DNA of 64,000 nt from Calothrix anomala FACHB-343 (GTDB taxonomy: Bacteria; Cyanobacteriota; Cyanobacteriia; Cyanobacteriales; Nostocaceae): NCBI RefSeq assembly GCF_014696435.1, contig NZ_JACJQG010000017.1, positions 79,051-143,050 of the forward strand, given 5' to 3'. The position numbers and the translations under genes were made by a program. Below the pieces are notes generated by a model, which was given only the letters and a program-made list of their open reading frames with translations, had not been told where the DNA came from and did no database searches. Shown piece by piece: positions 1 through 8,134 of this stretch; position 1 is the stretch's first letter, and every line of letters starts with the position of its first letter.

Positions 1-1543
1 ACTCTATCCCTAAAACAGAGTTATTTAATTCATCTGCGCTCACTAAAGCCGGATGAATTACTTGTTTTTGAGACTGCAATCTACCCGCACCAATAAAAGC
101 CCGTAAACCATATTGCTGTTCAATAGAACTTTGTTCTTGTTTGAGATGAAATGCTGCTAAATATTGATGTTGTTCAAAATATAATTTTCTTACTTCTTCT
201 AATATGCGAATATATAATTTAGGATTATACTCAGGCTTACATTGACTTTTCGCAACTTCTAAATCATTGAGTGCTGCTTGCACTTGTCCCAGATGGCGTT
301 TACTTTGAGCTAATAATAATAAATGCCAACTTCTATAATATTGACTCGCCCAATTATTCTCTAGTTGAGAAGCTTGGGCAATTTTATTAATAGCTATTTC
401 TGCATATTCTTGGGCTTGTTTCCATTGGAATTTAGCCAGCGCTACCTCAGACAAAACAGCATAAGCATTAGCTAATCTAATCGGTTGGTAATATTTGCTG
501 TGTAAGACAATAGCATCCTTAGCCAGTTTTTCTAGCCTATCCCACTCTCCCAATTGTTGCAGAACTTCCCCCAAGGAATTGATAAAATTAGCTGCTAAAT
601 CGGGACGATTGGCTTTTTGCAATCTTTTAATACATCGCTGATAATAATTGCGGGCGCAGCGACAAGCTTTGTCATATTCTGCACGATGTAAAACTGCATA
701 TCTACGCCACCACAACCCAAGATGAAAGAGTATACAGGCTTGCTTTTCTAAATTGCTTTGAATTAACTCTGCTGCTTCCTGGTTGTGAACTTCATCAATA
801 TATTGCTGCCACCAAAATGCTAAACTCTGTTTATAAAGTTGGCGCGATCGCTCCATCTCATTTTTGCCATAAGCATCACGCCCTAAAATAAAATGCTGGC
901 TGGCGGCTATTTCTGGTTGTTCGCACCCACGCTTTTTTAATTCCTCTAATGCAGATTCAATTTCAAAGCGTTTCCCTGCTCCCATTTCTAAATGCAGCGC
1001 TGAATTATCGAGAAATTGATCCGCTCCGGCTGCTAAGATTTTTGTGAAAGCTTCCTCTGCTTCTTGGTGGAGAAAATTGAATAATTCTTCAGTAGCGATC
1101 GCTAATCGAATCGGTACAGCAGCATAAGTATAAAAATCAGGCGCTAATCTGATCAATTTTTGCAGCACTAAATCATTAATCCACAACACCAAGGGAAAAG
1201 GAAAGTCATGCAAAAAATCATTGCGCAACCGATTAATACAAACCAGAAAATCATCTAACTTATGTACTGACTCAATCCCAAATACCATGACAGCATTTGG
1301 TTGTGCCGTACCAACTTCTGCTGTCATCACAGAATAAAGATTATTAGCAGACTTTGGCAGATTAATTGCCAATATATCCAACTGAGAACGCTCTCGGACT
1401 TGAGCTAATATCTGTTCTTGAATCCCTGCATAATTGCAGCGCAATAAAATTAACGAAAATCGCCCTTGAGCATTGGCAATAGCTCGAATTAAAGTAGAGA
1501 GCGATCGCTCATTTTGAGCATTAATATCATCTGGGTTTGTCAT
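1..1543 (-). CDS. Large helical-repeat (TPR-like) protein, C-terminus cut by window edge
   Basis: An open frame of 514 codons runs from an ATG at 1543 off the left edge, so the C-terminus is missing. The protein starts MTNPDDINAQNERSLST. The first 170 residues look like a degenerate NTPase-like fold (hydrophobic strands such as AVMVFGIESV and FPLVLWINDLVLQ) with no Walker A motif. From about residue 200 on there are repeated helical pairs rich in Ala, Tyr and Leu with TPR character (for example WKQAQEYAEIAINKIAQAS). It lies 98 bp downstream of an ATPase on the same strand and was probably transcribed with it. The start codon lies in a heptamer repeat array (TGACAAA units), with no good ribosome binding site. 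Function unknown; a STAND-type signalling or scaffold partner of the ATPase is inference. Confidence 0.75.
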   Translation of the reverse strand, partial: MTNPDDINAQNERSLSTLIRAIANAQGRFSLILLRCNYAGIQEQILAQVRERSQLDILAINLPKSANNLYSVMTAEVGTAQPNAVMVFGIESVHKLDDFLVCINRLRNDFLHDFPFPLVLWINDLVLQKLIRLAPDFYTYAAVPIRLAIATEELFNFLHQEAEEAFTKILAAGADQFLDNSALHLEMGAGKRFEIESALEELKKRGCEQPEIAASQHFILGRDAYGKNEMERSRQLYKQSLAFWWQQYIDEVHNQEAAELIQSNLEKQACILFHLGLWWRRYAVLHRAEYDKACRCARNYYQRCIKRLQKANRPDLAANFINSLGEVLQQLGEWDRLEKLAKDAIVLHSKYYQPIRLANAYAVLSEVALAKFQWKQAQEYAEIAINKIAQASQLENNWASQYYRSWHLLLLAQSKRHLGQVQAALNDLEVAKSQCKPEYNPKLYIRILEEVRKLYFEQHQYLAAFHLKQEQSSIEQQYGLRAFIGAGRLQSQKQVIHPALVSADELNNSVLGIE

Positions 1544-1564
1544 TTGTCATTTGTCATTTGTCAG
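1539..1564. repeat. Heptamer array (CATTTGT)n
   Basis: Three and a half copies of a 7-bp unit in the spacer between the ATPase and the helical-repeat gene. On the minus strand the units read ATGACAA and the last one gives the ATG of the downstream gene. Confidence 0.9.
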
Positions 1565-1596
1565 AGACGCGATTCATCGCGTCTGTACAATTGTCC
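1565..1596. repeat. Dispersed palindrome, AGACGCGAT family
   Basis: AGACGCGATTCATCGCGTCT followed by GTACAATTGTC. The same palindrome, usually with the same right flank, recurs at 6695-6720, 17090-17120, 19441-19473 and, degraded, at 27346-27366. It is always intergenic and usually next to heptamer arrays. Confidence 0.85.
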
Positions 1597-1641
1597 TCCT
1601 TCCCTTGTCCCCATGCCCAATGCCCCATGCCCCATGCCCCA

Positions 1642-2952
1642 TCAAAACTGCTTTGCTTCCGCTAATACCGGATTTATCCCAAACCAACGCCCTTGTCGAT
1701 CCTGATATTCAAAAACAAACAAACTGCGCAGTAAAAGTTGATAGTCTCCTTCACCACTGACGCTTTGTTTTTGCACTACTAACCGCAGTACTTCCCATTC
1801 ATCATCAGTAATCGCTAATACCAAACCTTCGCGGTATTCGCGGATAGCATTTTCTAAACATTCCCGCGATAAAGGTGGGTCTTCTACCTGAAGGCAGCTA
1901 TAGAGAATGCCTAACAAGTTGCGCACGTGACCGCCACTAATGCGGCACAGTCTATCTAAAGTTTCTGGTGTATCAAATATTTCCGTAATTAAAGCTAACC
2001 TGTCATCAGGGTTTACTTCTGGAAAAGCTCTGGCTAACACCATCTGACGCAACAGTGCTAAACCTTCCTCATAGTCTCCCCCATCCCGTAGCTGTACGGG
2101 TACCATTGGTAAAATTTTAGGAGCCATCCCACCCCCCAAGCGATTTTTCAGCGCCTCAATTTCATTAGAGAACATCAACACCAAAGGAATCGTGTAAACC
2201 ACATGACAATTGAGTTTGCGTAACTGTTCGCCCCGATCGACAAACAAATATTCTGGTTGCGATCGCTCGCTGGTTTTCGCCCGTGGATCTATCCGATCCA
2301 AGTTATCAATAATTACTACCAGCCCATTTTTACCCTTAGCTTTGAGTTCCTGCTTGGCACGTTCGAGAACTTCTTGATTAATCGACTCTAAAATATTATT
2401 GGTGCGCGGTTCCAAGTATTGCCTTAAGCGGCTGCGTAATTTGGGGCTATCTTTCGTTTTCGCCGTAATTTTAGCAATTTTCAACGGCAGAGAAATTTCT
2501 GCTTCAGCTTTTAACTCTATCGGCGTTTGCAAAAAATCGATAACTTCATTCAGCAGATTATTAAAATAACCAGGGCGAATTTTGATATTTACAGCTTCTA
2601 AACTTTCAGTTACCTGACGCGCGATCGCCAGCATAATATCTGTCACATCCACATCAGCCATATCTAAGTCTTGGGTAGACTCAAAATACACCACATGAAA
2701 GTTTTGCTGCTTTAACTCCGCTTCCAGTCGCCGCAATTCCGTAGACTTTCCGCAACCAATATGTCCGGTAAACAACTGACAAGTCGGCTTATTAGGTGCA
2801 AGGCGGGTAATCGTGCGCCCCAGTGCTTCAATCACCTTTCCACCCCGCACCGAGGCAAAATCAATATAATATTGCCGTTCCTCAGGATTTTCTAAGACTA
2901 AAGTTTTACTGGGGTTGCAACTGTCAAAAAATCTTTGTAAATCTAGTTTCAT
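1642..2952 (-). CDS. AAA/STAND-like P-loop ATPase
   Basis: A 436-residue P-loop ATPase. Walker A GHIGCGKST lies at residues 63-71 and Walker B LVVIIDNLDR at 211-220; a sensor-2-like LCRISGGHVRNLL segment follows near residue 345-360, and a winged-helix-like C-terminus ends the protein (residues about 380-436). This architecture fits the AAA/STAND-type ATPases that act as switches in signalling or defence. The target is not evident. No signal peptide or membrane segment, so it is likely cytosolic. The next gene on the same strand, 98 bp away, encodes a helical-repeat protein, suggesting a two-component ATPase/scaffold operon. The ATG at 2952 is the only plausible start and nothing in the frame is broken. 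Confidence 0.85.
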   Translation of the reverse strand: MKLDLQRFFDSCNPSKTLVLENPEERQYYIDFASVRGGKVIEALGRTITRLAPNKPTCQLFTGHIGCGKSTELRRLEAELKQQNFHVVYFESTQDLDMADVDVTDIMLAIARQVTESLEAVNIKIRPGYFNNLLNEVIDFLQTPIELKAEAEISLPLKIAKITAKTKDSPKLRSRLRQYLEPRTNNILESINQEVLERAKQELKAKGKNGLVVIIDNLDRIDPRAKTSERSQPEYLFVDRGEQLRKLNCHVVYTIPLVLMFSNEIEALKNRLGGGMAPKILPMVPVQLRDGGDYEEGLALLRQMVLARAFPEVNPDDRLALITEIFDTPETLDRLCRISGGHVRNLLGILYSCLQVEDPPLSRECLENAIREYREGLVLAITDDEWEVLRLVVQKQSVSGEGDYQLLLRSLFVFEYQDRQGRWFGINPVLAEAKQF

Positions 2953-3179
2953 AAGGCAGATGGCAGAGGGCAGAGGGCAGAATGAGAGAGAGTTTTAAGT
3001 CTTTTTGTTACATAATTGGGTTATGAGGCTGACTTACTGAGTGTTTAAACTAGATTTTATGATTAATCTGAGTTTTAAGTAAAATTATCAGCTATTTTTT
3101 CAGAATTTATACAAAATTGGGCATTGGGCATGGGTAACACTAGGTCATTTCAATTTGAAACAAGATTCTCTCGCTTACC

Positions 3180-3265
3180 CGATGTAGCGCCCGCAGGCTG
3201 GAAGCCACTGGCTCTCATTACAAAGCCCACAAAGGTGGGCTAAAGAATTCAGTCCACGTAGGTGG
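3180..3265. repeat. Dispersed hairpin unit with GCCACTGGCTCT core
   Basis: The unit reads GGCTGGAAGCCACTGGCTCT followed by paired short hairpins (AAGCCCACAAAGGTGGGCT, GTCCACGTAGGTGGAC). A related copy with the same order lies at about 47565-47632, upstream of the small membrane protein gene. Confidence 0.7.
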
Positions 3266-3342
3266 ACTTTGTACGATTAGCCGCACCCTTGAGGGTGACG
3301 GCGGGATTTCGGGATAAGCGATGTTTTGATTTAAATGAAATA

Positions 3343-3494
3343 AGGGACTTCCAAATAAAAAAATATACAACTATTTATTGTGGGGTGGGCGTCTCGCCCG
3401 CCCATAGTCAAAGGCGGGCAAGACTTCGGCGTGAGCGCTCAGTCGAACGCTGCCCACCCCACAAGATTGGATAATTTATTTCTTGGAAGTCCCT
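3343..3494. mobile_element. MITE-like element, AGGGACTTCCA ends (copy 1)
   Basis: 152 bp bounded by perfect 11-bp inverted ends AGGGACTTCCA and TGGAAGTCCCT. The core is an imperfect palindrome built on GGGTGGGCGTCTCGCCCGCC. The roughly 25-30 bp next to each end match the ends of a second element at 30071-30193, in reversed orientation, while the cores differ. No coding capacity, so non-autonomous if mobile. Confidence 0.7.
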
Positions 3495-3576
3495 AAGTCC
3501 CTAAGAACCTAAACAAATCCGCAAAAACTTGGGTGTCACTACCTTTTAGGTGTCTACATTCAATTACCCATATTTC

Positions 3577-3632
3577 GTAGTGCGAGCATCTTGCTCGCTT
3601 TTGAATACCAGCGAGCAAGATGCTCGCACTAC
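3577..3632. repeat. Perfect 22-bp hairpin
   Basis: Left arm 3577-3598 starts GTAGTGCGAGCATC and right arm 3611-3632 is its exact complement, with a 12-nt loop. There is no T tract, so it is not a typical terminator; it resembles the dispersed palindromes of filamentous cyanobacteria. Confidence 0.85.
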
Positions 3633-3778
3633 AAATTTTTTGGGTATTTAAAAAATTGGATGTCCCTTAAGAATAAGTGCGTAGGCGTAGCCCGCCTTCG
3701 GCATCGCCAAAAACAACAAAGCATAGCTACACAGCTGCTTATTGTTCAACATGGAAATTTTTGAGCCAGCAATATACT

Positions 3779-4030
3779 TTTTCACCTGCAGAAAATACCA
3801 AAATGAGTGCGCGATTTACCGAAATGGGTAAGTGATATGGCTTTTTACCTGCGGAAAACACTAAAACCTGTGCGCGATTTACCAAAATGAGAAAGCGTTA
3901 AGGCTTAATGAGTAGGTGAAATGGTATTTTGCTTGCGGAAAACACCAAAATGAGAAGGCGTTAAGGCTTAATGAGTAGGTGAAATGGCTTTTTGCTTACT
4001 TAAAACAGGAAAATGGGTACTTGATTGAGA
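3779..4030. repeat. 63-bp degenerate tandem repeat with 21-bp subunit
   Basis: ACCTGC at 3784 and 3847, CCAAAATGAG at 3882 and 3945, and GCTTGC/GCTTAC at 3931 and 3994 are all spaced by exactly 63 bp. One unit carries an extra 21 bp (TGCGCGATTTACCAAAATGAG-like), so the array is built from 21-bp subunits. TAA, TAG and TGA occur in several frames, so it is not coding. Confidence 0.75.
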
Positions 4031-4482
4031 TAAATGAGAAAGCGATCGCCTTTTTTGTTTACTCAAAATATACAAATGACTACTGAATATATGTAAATGA
4101 TAAAGCTGGCGCATTTTGCCCCGCAAAGAACCAAATTTCCTTGCTAATAGCCAAATTCATCTAAAAATGACTATATATCAGTTATTTCTCAGATACAAGC
4201 TTGGGCTTACCGGATGTAAACCCAACAAAAACTTGTAAATGTTGGGTTTCGCAAAGCCTCAACCCAACCTACATCTAGCTAATATGACCGTAAAATTAAC
4301 AACTTTTTTTCAGAATTTATACATAAAAATAGCAAACTAGCGCAAATTACCCATGATGTAGATACTCCTATGCCCCATGCCCAATGCCCCATGCCCAACT
4401 TCTGATTTCTTAACGAAAAGCAAAACATTTCTGAGTAACTTGCAGTACAGAATAGTTTTCAGGCAGTAATTTAATACAAATC

Positions 4483-6453
4483 ATGTCTCAACCCACCATA
4501 GAATCAATCCTACAAGAAACACGTTTATTTCCCCCATCTGCGGAATTCTCGCAAAACGCGCAGATTAAAAGCCTGGAAGATTACCAACGCCTTTACGATA
4601 AAGCTAAAGCAGATCCGCAAGCGTTTTGGGCAGAATTAGCGGAAACTGAGTTGCACTGGTTCCAAAAATGGGACAAGGTGCTAGATTGGCAACCACCTTT
4701 TGCTAAATGGTTTGTCGGCGGTAAAATTAACATTTCTTACAACTGCTTAGATAGACACCTCAACACCTGGCGCAAAAATAAAGCCGCGCTAATTTGGGAA
4801 GGTGAACCGGGAGATTCTCGCACGTTGACTTACGCGCAATTACATCGGGAAGTTTGTCAGTTCGCCAATGCTTTAAAACAACTGGGAATTCAAAAAGGCG
4901 ATCGCGTCGGTATTTATATGCCGATGATACCCGAAGCCGCGATCGCTATGTTAGCCTGTGCTAGAATTGGTGCGCCTCACAGTGTCGTATTTGGTGGTTT
5001 CAGTGCAGAAGCTTTGCGCGATCGCTTAGTTGATGCGGAAGCCAAGCTAGTAATTACAGCTGATGGTGGTTGGCGTAAAGATGCGATCGTTCCCCTTAAA
5101 GAACAGGTAGACAAAGCTTTAGCAAATAACGCTGTCCCCAACGTCAAAAACGTCCTAGTAGTACAGCGTACCAAGCAAGAAACACACATGGAAGCTGGGC
5201 GTGACCATTGGTGGCACGATTTACAAAAAGGTATATCTGCTGATTGTCCCGCCGAACCAATGGACAGCGAAGATTTACTATTTATTCTCTACACTTCTGG
5301 CAGCACAGGCAAACCGAAGGGAGTGGTGCATACAACGGCTGGGTATAACTTATATACTCACATGACCACAAAATGGATCTTCGATTTACAAGACACAGAT
5401 GTATATTGGTGTACTGCCGATGTCGGTTGGATTACGGGACATAGCTACATAGTTTACGGCCCTCTTTCCAACGGTGCTACAACCCTAATGTACGAAGGTG
5501 CGCCCCGTGCATCTAATCCCGGCTGTTTCTGGGATGTAATTGAAAAATATGGCGTCAATATTTTTTATACTGCACCTACAGCAATTCGGGCATTTATTAA
5601 AATGGGCGATCAACATCCCAACACCCGCAACTTATCATCCTTGCGTTTATTGGGAACCGTAGGCGAACCGATTAACCCAGAAGCTTGGATGTGGTATCAT
5701 AAAGTTATTGGTGGAGAACGCTGCCCAATTGTCGATACATGGTGGCAAACAGAAACAGGCGGGATTATGATTACACCCCTACCAGGCGCAATTTCCACAA
5801 AACCCGGTTCAGCCACACTTCCCTTCCCTGGAATTCTTGCAGACATCGTAGATTTAGATGGTAATTCTGTCGCCGACAACCAAGGCGGTTACTTAGCAAT
5901 ACGCCATCCTTGGCCGGGAATGATGCGTACAGTCTACGGCGATCCAGAACGCTTCCGCCGTACCTACTGGGAACACATACCCCCGAAAGATGGTAACTAT
6001 ACATATTTTGCTGGTGATGGAGCCAGAAAAGATGAAGACGGTTACTTCTGGGTAATGGGAAGAGTAGACGACGTACTCAACGTATCCGGACACCGCCTGG
6101 GGACAATGGAAGTAGAATCAGCCTTAGTATCTCACCCCGCCGTTGCCGAAGCAGCAGTAGTAGGTAAACCTGACGAACTTAAAGGAGAGGAAGTTGTAGC
6201 TTTCGTCACCTTAGAAGGTACTTATCAAGCCAGTGAAGATTTAAGCAAAGAACTCAAGCGCCACGTTGTCCAAGAAATTGGGGCGATCGCCCGTCCCGGT
6301 GAAATCCGCTTTACAGACGCCTTACCCAAAACGCGATCGGGTAAAATCATGCGCCGCTTACTCCGAAACCTCGCCGCCGGTCAAGAAGTATCCGGCGACA
6401 CCTCAACCCTAGAAGATCGCAGCGTCCTAGATAAATTACGCGAAGGAGCATAA
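4483..6453 (+). CDS. acs: Acetyl-CoA synthetase (AMP-forming)
   Basis: 656 residues, the usual length for AcsA, which turns acetate, ATP and CoA into acetyl-CoA through an acetyl-AMP intermediate in the cytosol. The ANL adenylation core carries the P-loop [16 protein letters not shown] (about residues 267-282), the WWQTETGG motif, and the C-terminal [14 protein letters not shown] motif with Lys621, the residue that is acetylated to switch the enzyme off in this family. N-terminal ACAS domain is present. Start ATG at 4483 gives [18 protein letters not shown], as in cyanobacterial homologues. It stands alone, with long repeat-rich spacers on both sides. No protein acetyltransferase or deacetylase is adjacent. 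Confidence 0.97.
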   Translation: MSQPTIESILQETRLFPPSAEFSQNAQIKSLEDYQRLYDKAKADPQAFWAELAETELHWFQKWDKVLDWQPPFAKWFVGGKINISYNCLDRHLNTWRKNKAALIWEGEPGDSRTLTYAQLHREVCQFANALKQLGIQKGDRVGIYMPMIPEAAIAMLACARIGAPHSVVFGGFSAEALRDRLVDAEAKLVITADGGWRKDAIVPLKEQVDKALANNAVPNVKNVLVVQRTKQETHMEAGRDHWWHDLQKGISADCPAEPMDSEDLLFILYTSGSTGKPKGVVHTTAGYNLYTHMTTKWIFDLQDTDVYWCTADVGWITGHSYIVYGPLSNGATTLMYEGAPRASNPGCFWDVIEKYGVNIFYTAPTAIRAFIKMGDQHPNTRNLSSLRLLGTVGEPINPEAWMWYHKVIGGERCPIVDTWWQTETGGIMITPLPGAISTKPGSATLPFPGILADIVDLDGNSVADNQGGYLAIRHPWPGMMRTVYGDPERFRRTYWEHIPPKDGNYTYFAGDGARKDEDGYFWVMGRVDDVLNVSGHRLGTMEVESALVSHPAVAEAAVVGKPDELKGEEVVAFVTLEGTYQASEDLSKELKRHVVQEIGAIARPGEIRFTDALPKTRSGKIMRRLLRNLAAGQEVSGDTSTLEDRSVLDKLREGA

Positions 6454-6842
6454 TTTAATAGTCAATAGTCAATAGTCAATCAATTTTAGATTTTGGATTT
6501 ACGATTTTGGATTAACCTCTCCATTAATGGAGAGGCTTAAATATTGAATTTTTTGGTTTTTCTCCGTAAACGGAGAGGCTTGAAACCATTTTTTGGATTC
6601 TAGATTTAGATTTAATCCAAAATCCAAAATCTAAAATCCAAAATTGTCTCGGTCAATAGTCAACAGTCAACCGTCAACCATCAACTGACAATTGTACAGA
6701 CGCGATTAATCGCGTCTGTACTACTGACCGTGGAACATTTAATACGCGATCCCCAGTCAATTTTAATTGAGGTGCGTTTGTGATGAGCTAACGCACCTCA
6801 ATTTATTATGAGAATTAGAACACTGTTGAGGAATTGAGGGCA
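6454..6842. other. Repeat-filled spacer
   Basis: AATAGTC heptamers (6455-6477), a long inverted pair built from GATTTTGGATT and AATCCAAAATC (about 6485-6645), GTCAACA-type heptamers (6651-6690) and a perfect 26-bp palindrome at 6695-6720. GAGGTGCGTT at 6770 and AACGCACCTC at 6790 form a further hairpin just upstream of the TPR gene. Confidence 0.75.
6695..6720. repeat. AGACGCGAT-family palindrome
   Basis: A perfect 26-bp palindrome with core GACGCGATTAATCGCGTC, flanked on the left by the ACAATTG segment typical of the family. Confidence 0.85.
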
Positions 6843-7553
6843 ATGAAGCTGAACAACCAATCTAAATCAGTATTTGTTCAACCTCTTAGTTACATAACAC
6901 TGAGCATCATAACTGCAATTTCTATTTCACCATCAGTATTTGCTGTAACTGCACAAGATTCTTTACATAATCCGAAATTCGCGGCTGACAAATTAACCAC
7001 ACAGCCAAAGTTTAATAGCCAAGAGTTAAAAATAGCACAGGTTCAGGAAGACACCATTGTTCGCGAGCGATCGCAATTTATTCAGCAAGCTAATAATTTA
7101 TTGAGTCAAGGCGATTTTACAGGTGCAGAGGAAAGCTTGCGTAAATTCCTCAAAAGATTTCCCGATGACGCCTTTGGATATTATCAACTAGGAAATGTCC
7201 TATTTCGCCAAAATAGATCTGATGAAGCTATAACTGCATATCAAGAAGCCATTCGTCTCAAACCAAAATATGCCTTAGCCTACAATGGAATCGGGATTGT
7301 TCACGCCAGTCAAGCTCACTGGGATGATGCTATTAGTCAATATCGCAAAGCTTTAGAAATCAATCCAACTTATGGAGATGGTCTGACTAATTTAGCACTA
7401 GCACTTTGGCAAATAAATAAAAAAGATGAGGCTATTGCTTCTTTGACAAAAGCTTTAGATATCTTCAAATCGCAAAATAGAACCGAAAAAGCTTATCAAG
7501 TAGAACAAATTTTGCAAAAAATCAAAGATTCCGATAATCCAGGTTTATCTTGA
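6843..7553 (+). CDS. Secreted tetratricopeptide repeat protein
   Basis: The ATG at 6843 gives a 236-residue protein; an in-frame TTG nine bases upstream is less likely, because GAGGAATTGAGG lies just before the ATG. A basic start (MKLNNQSKS) and a hydrophobic stretch ending SPSVFA around residue 32 form a signal peptide, so the protein is probably periplasmic or thylakoid-lumenal. Residues about 75-210 hold three to four TPR units (for example AITAYQEAIRLKPKYALAYN and AISQYRKALEINPTYGDGLT). TPR proteins bind partners rather than catalyse, and no partner is evident from the neighbours. Monocistronic, with repeat arrays on both sides. Confidence 0.85.
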   Translation: MKLNNQSKSVFVQPLSYITLSIITAISISPSVFAVTAQDSLHNPKFAADKLTTQPKFNSQELKIAQVQEDTIVRERSQFIQQANNLLSQGDFTGAEESLRKFLKRFPDDAFGYYQLGNVLFRQNRSDEAITAYQEAIRLKPKYALAYNGIGIVHASQAHWDDAISQYRKALEINPTYGDGLTNLALALWQINKKDEAIASLTKALDIFKSQNRTEKAYQVEQILQKIKDSDNPGLS

Positions 7554-8128
7554 TATCAAATTTGTAATTCTTCATTTGAATGCCAGGAAAAATAAAATAC
7601 ATTTTTGTAGGGGTTTAGCATTGCTAAACCCCTAATTTCATCCAACTATAATTCATGATTTAAGCTAAACCACATCTATTTTGCATAATCTGAAATTGTA
7701 GATTTCTTGTGGGCGGGCGAGACGCCCACCCAATATATGCAAGTTAAATGTGGAATAACCTTATACCCATTTAATATGAAGTTGCATATATCTAGATCCC
7801 CCTAAATCCCCCTTAAAAAGGGGAGGCAGTGCGTTGGGCGGGTTTCCCGACTTGAAGCAACTGCCGTGGACTTTGATTCTATTTCCCCCCTTTTTCAAGG
7901 GGGGCTAGGGGGGATCGAATTCTATGCAGCTTCATAAAAAATTGGTATTAATACCAATTTAAATAATGTTGGCGACACATCAATCTATTCTATAGGGCAT
8001 GGCATTGCCATGCCCCTACCATCTATCGCATTCTTTTTTCAACTAGGTATAATTAAACAAAAGCCCTAAATAAATCCTAATGACAAATGACCAATGACCA
8101 ATGACCAATGACTATTGACAAATGACAA
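7554..8128. other. Spacer with element and heptamer array
   Basis: Contains GGGTTTAGCATTGCTAAACCC (7611-7631), a GGGCGGGCGAGACGCCCACCC unit (about 7710-7731) shared with the core of the element at 3343, an inverted-repeat element (7775-7936), GGCATGGCATTGCCATGCC (about 7998-8017) and a heptamer array ending at the next gene's ATG. No gene seen. Confidence 0.75.
7775..7936. mobile_element. MITE-like element with about 50-bp inverted ends
   Basis: Left end TATGAAGTTGCATA continues into TAGATCCCCCTAAATCCCCC; the right end, read on the other strand, is TATGAAGCTGCATA and CGATCCCCCCTAGCCCCCC. The arms match over about 50 bp with several mismatches. The interior module GACTTGAAGCAACTGCCGT recurs, reversed and slightly changed, at 63973-64000. 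No coding capacity. Confidence 0.65.
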
Positions 8129-8134
8129 ATGACC
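8081..8134. repeat. Heptamer array (ATGACCA/ATGACAA)
   Basis: About seven 7-bp units, running straight into the nucleotidyltransferase gene and supplying its ATG at 8129. Confidence 0.9.

Larger units (their letters stand above)
2953..4482. other. 1.5 kb gene-free block of nested repeats
   Basis: No convincing gene is present. Contents in order: GGCAGAG heptamers (about 2957-2985), a PAIR-type GGGCATTGGGCAT stretch (3117-3132), a dispersed GCCACTGGCTCT hairpin unit (about 3180-3265), an inverted-repeat element (3343-3494), a perfect hairpin (3577-3632), a GCGTAGGCGTAGCCCGCC unit (3679-3708), a 63-bp tandem repeat (3779-4030) and an inverted GGGTTT/AACCC unit (about 4200-4280). The acs promoter presumably lies in its last 200 bp. 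Confidence 0.8.

Noticed and set aside
3262-3474. 70-codon frame in the repeat block
   Set aside because: Its translation is made of palindromic repeat DNA (GGGCGGG units) and has no recognisable family or ribosome binding site.
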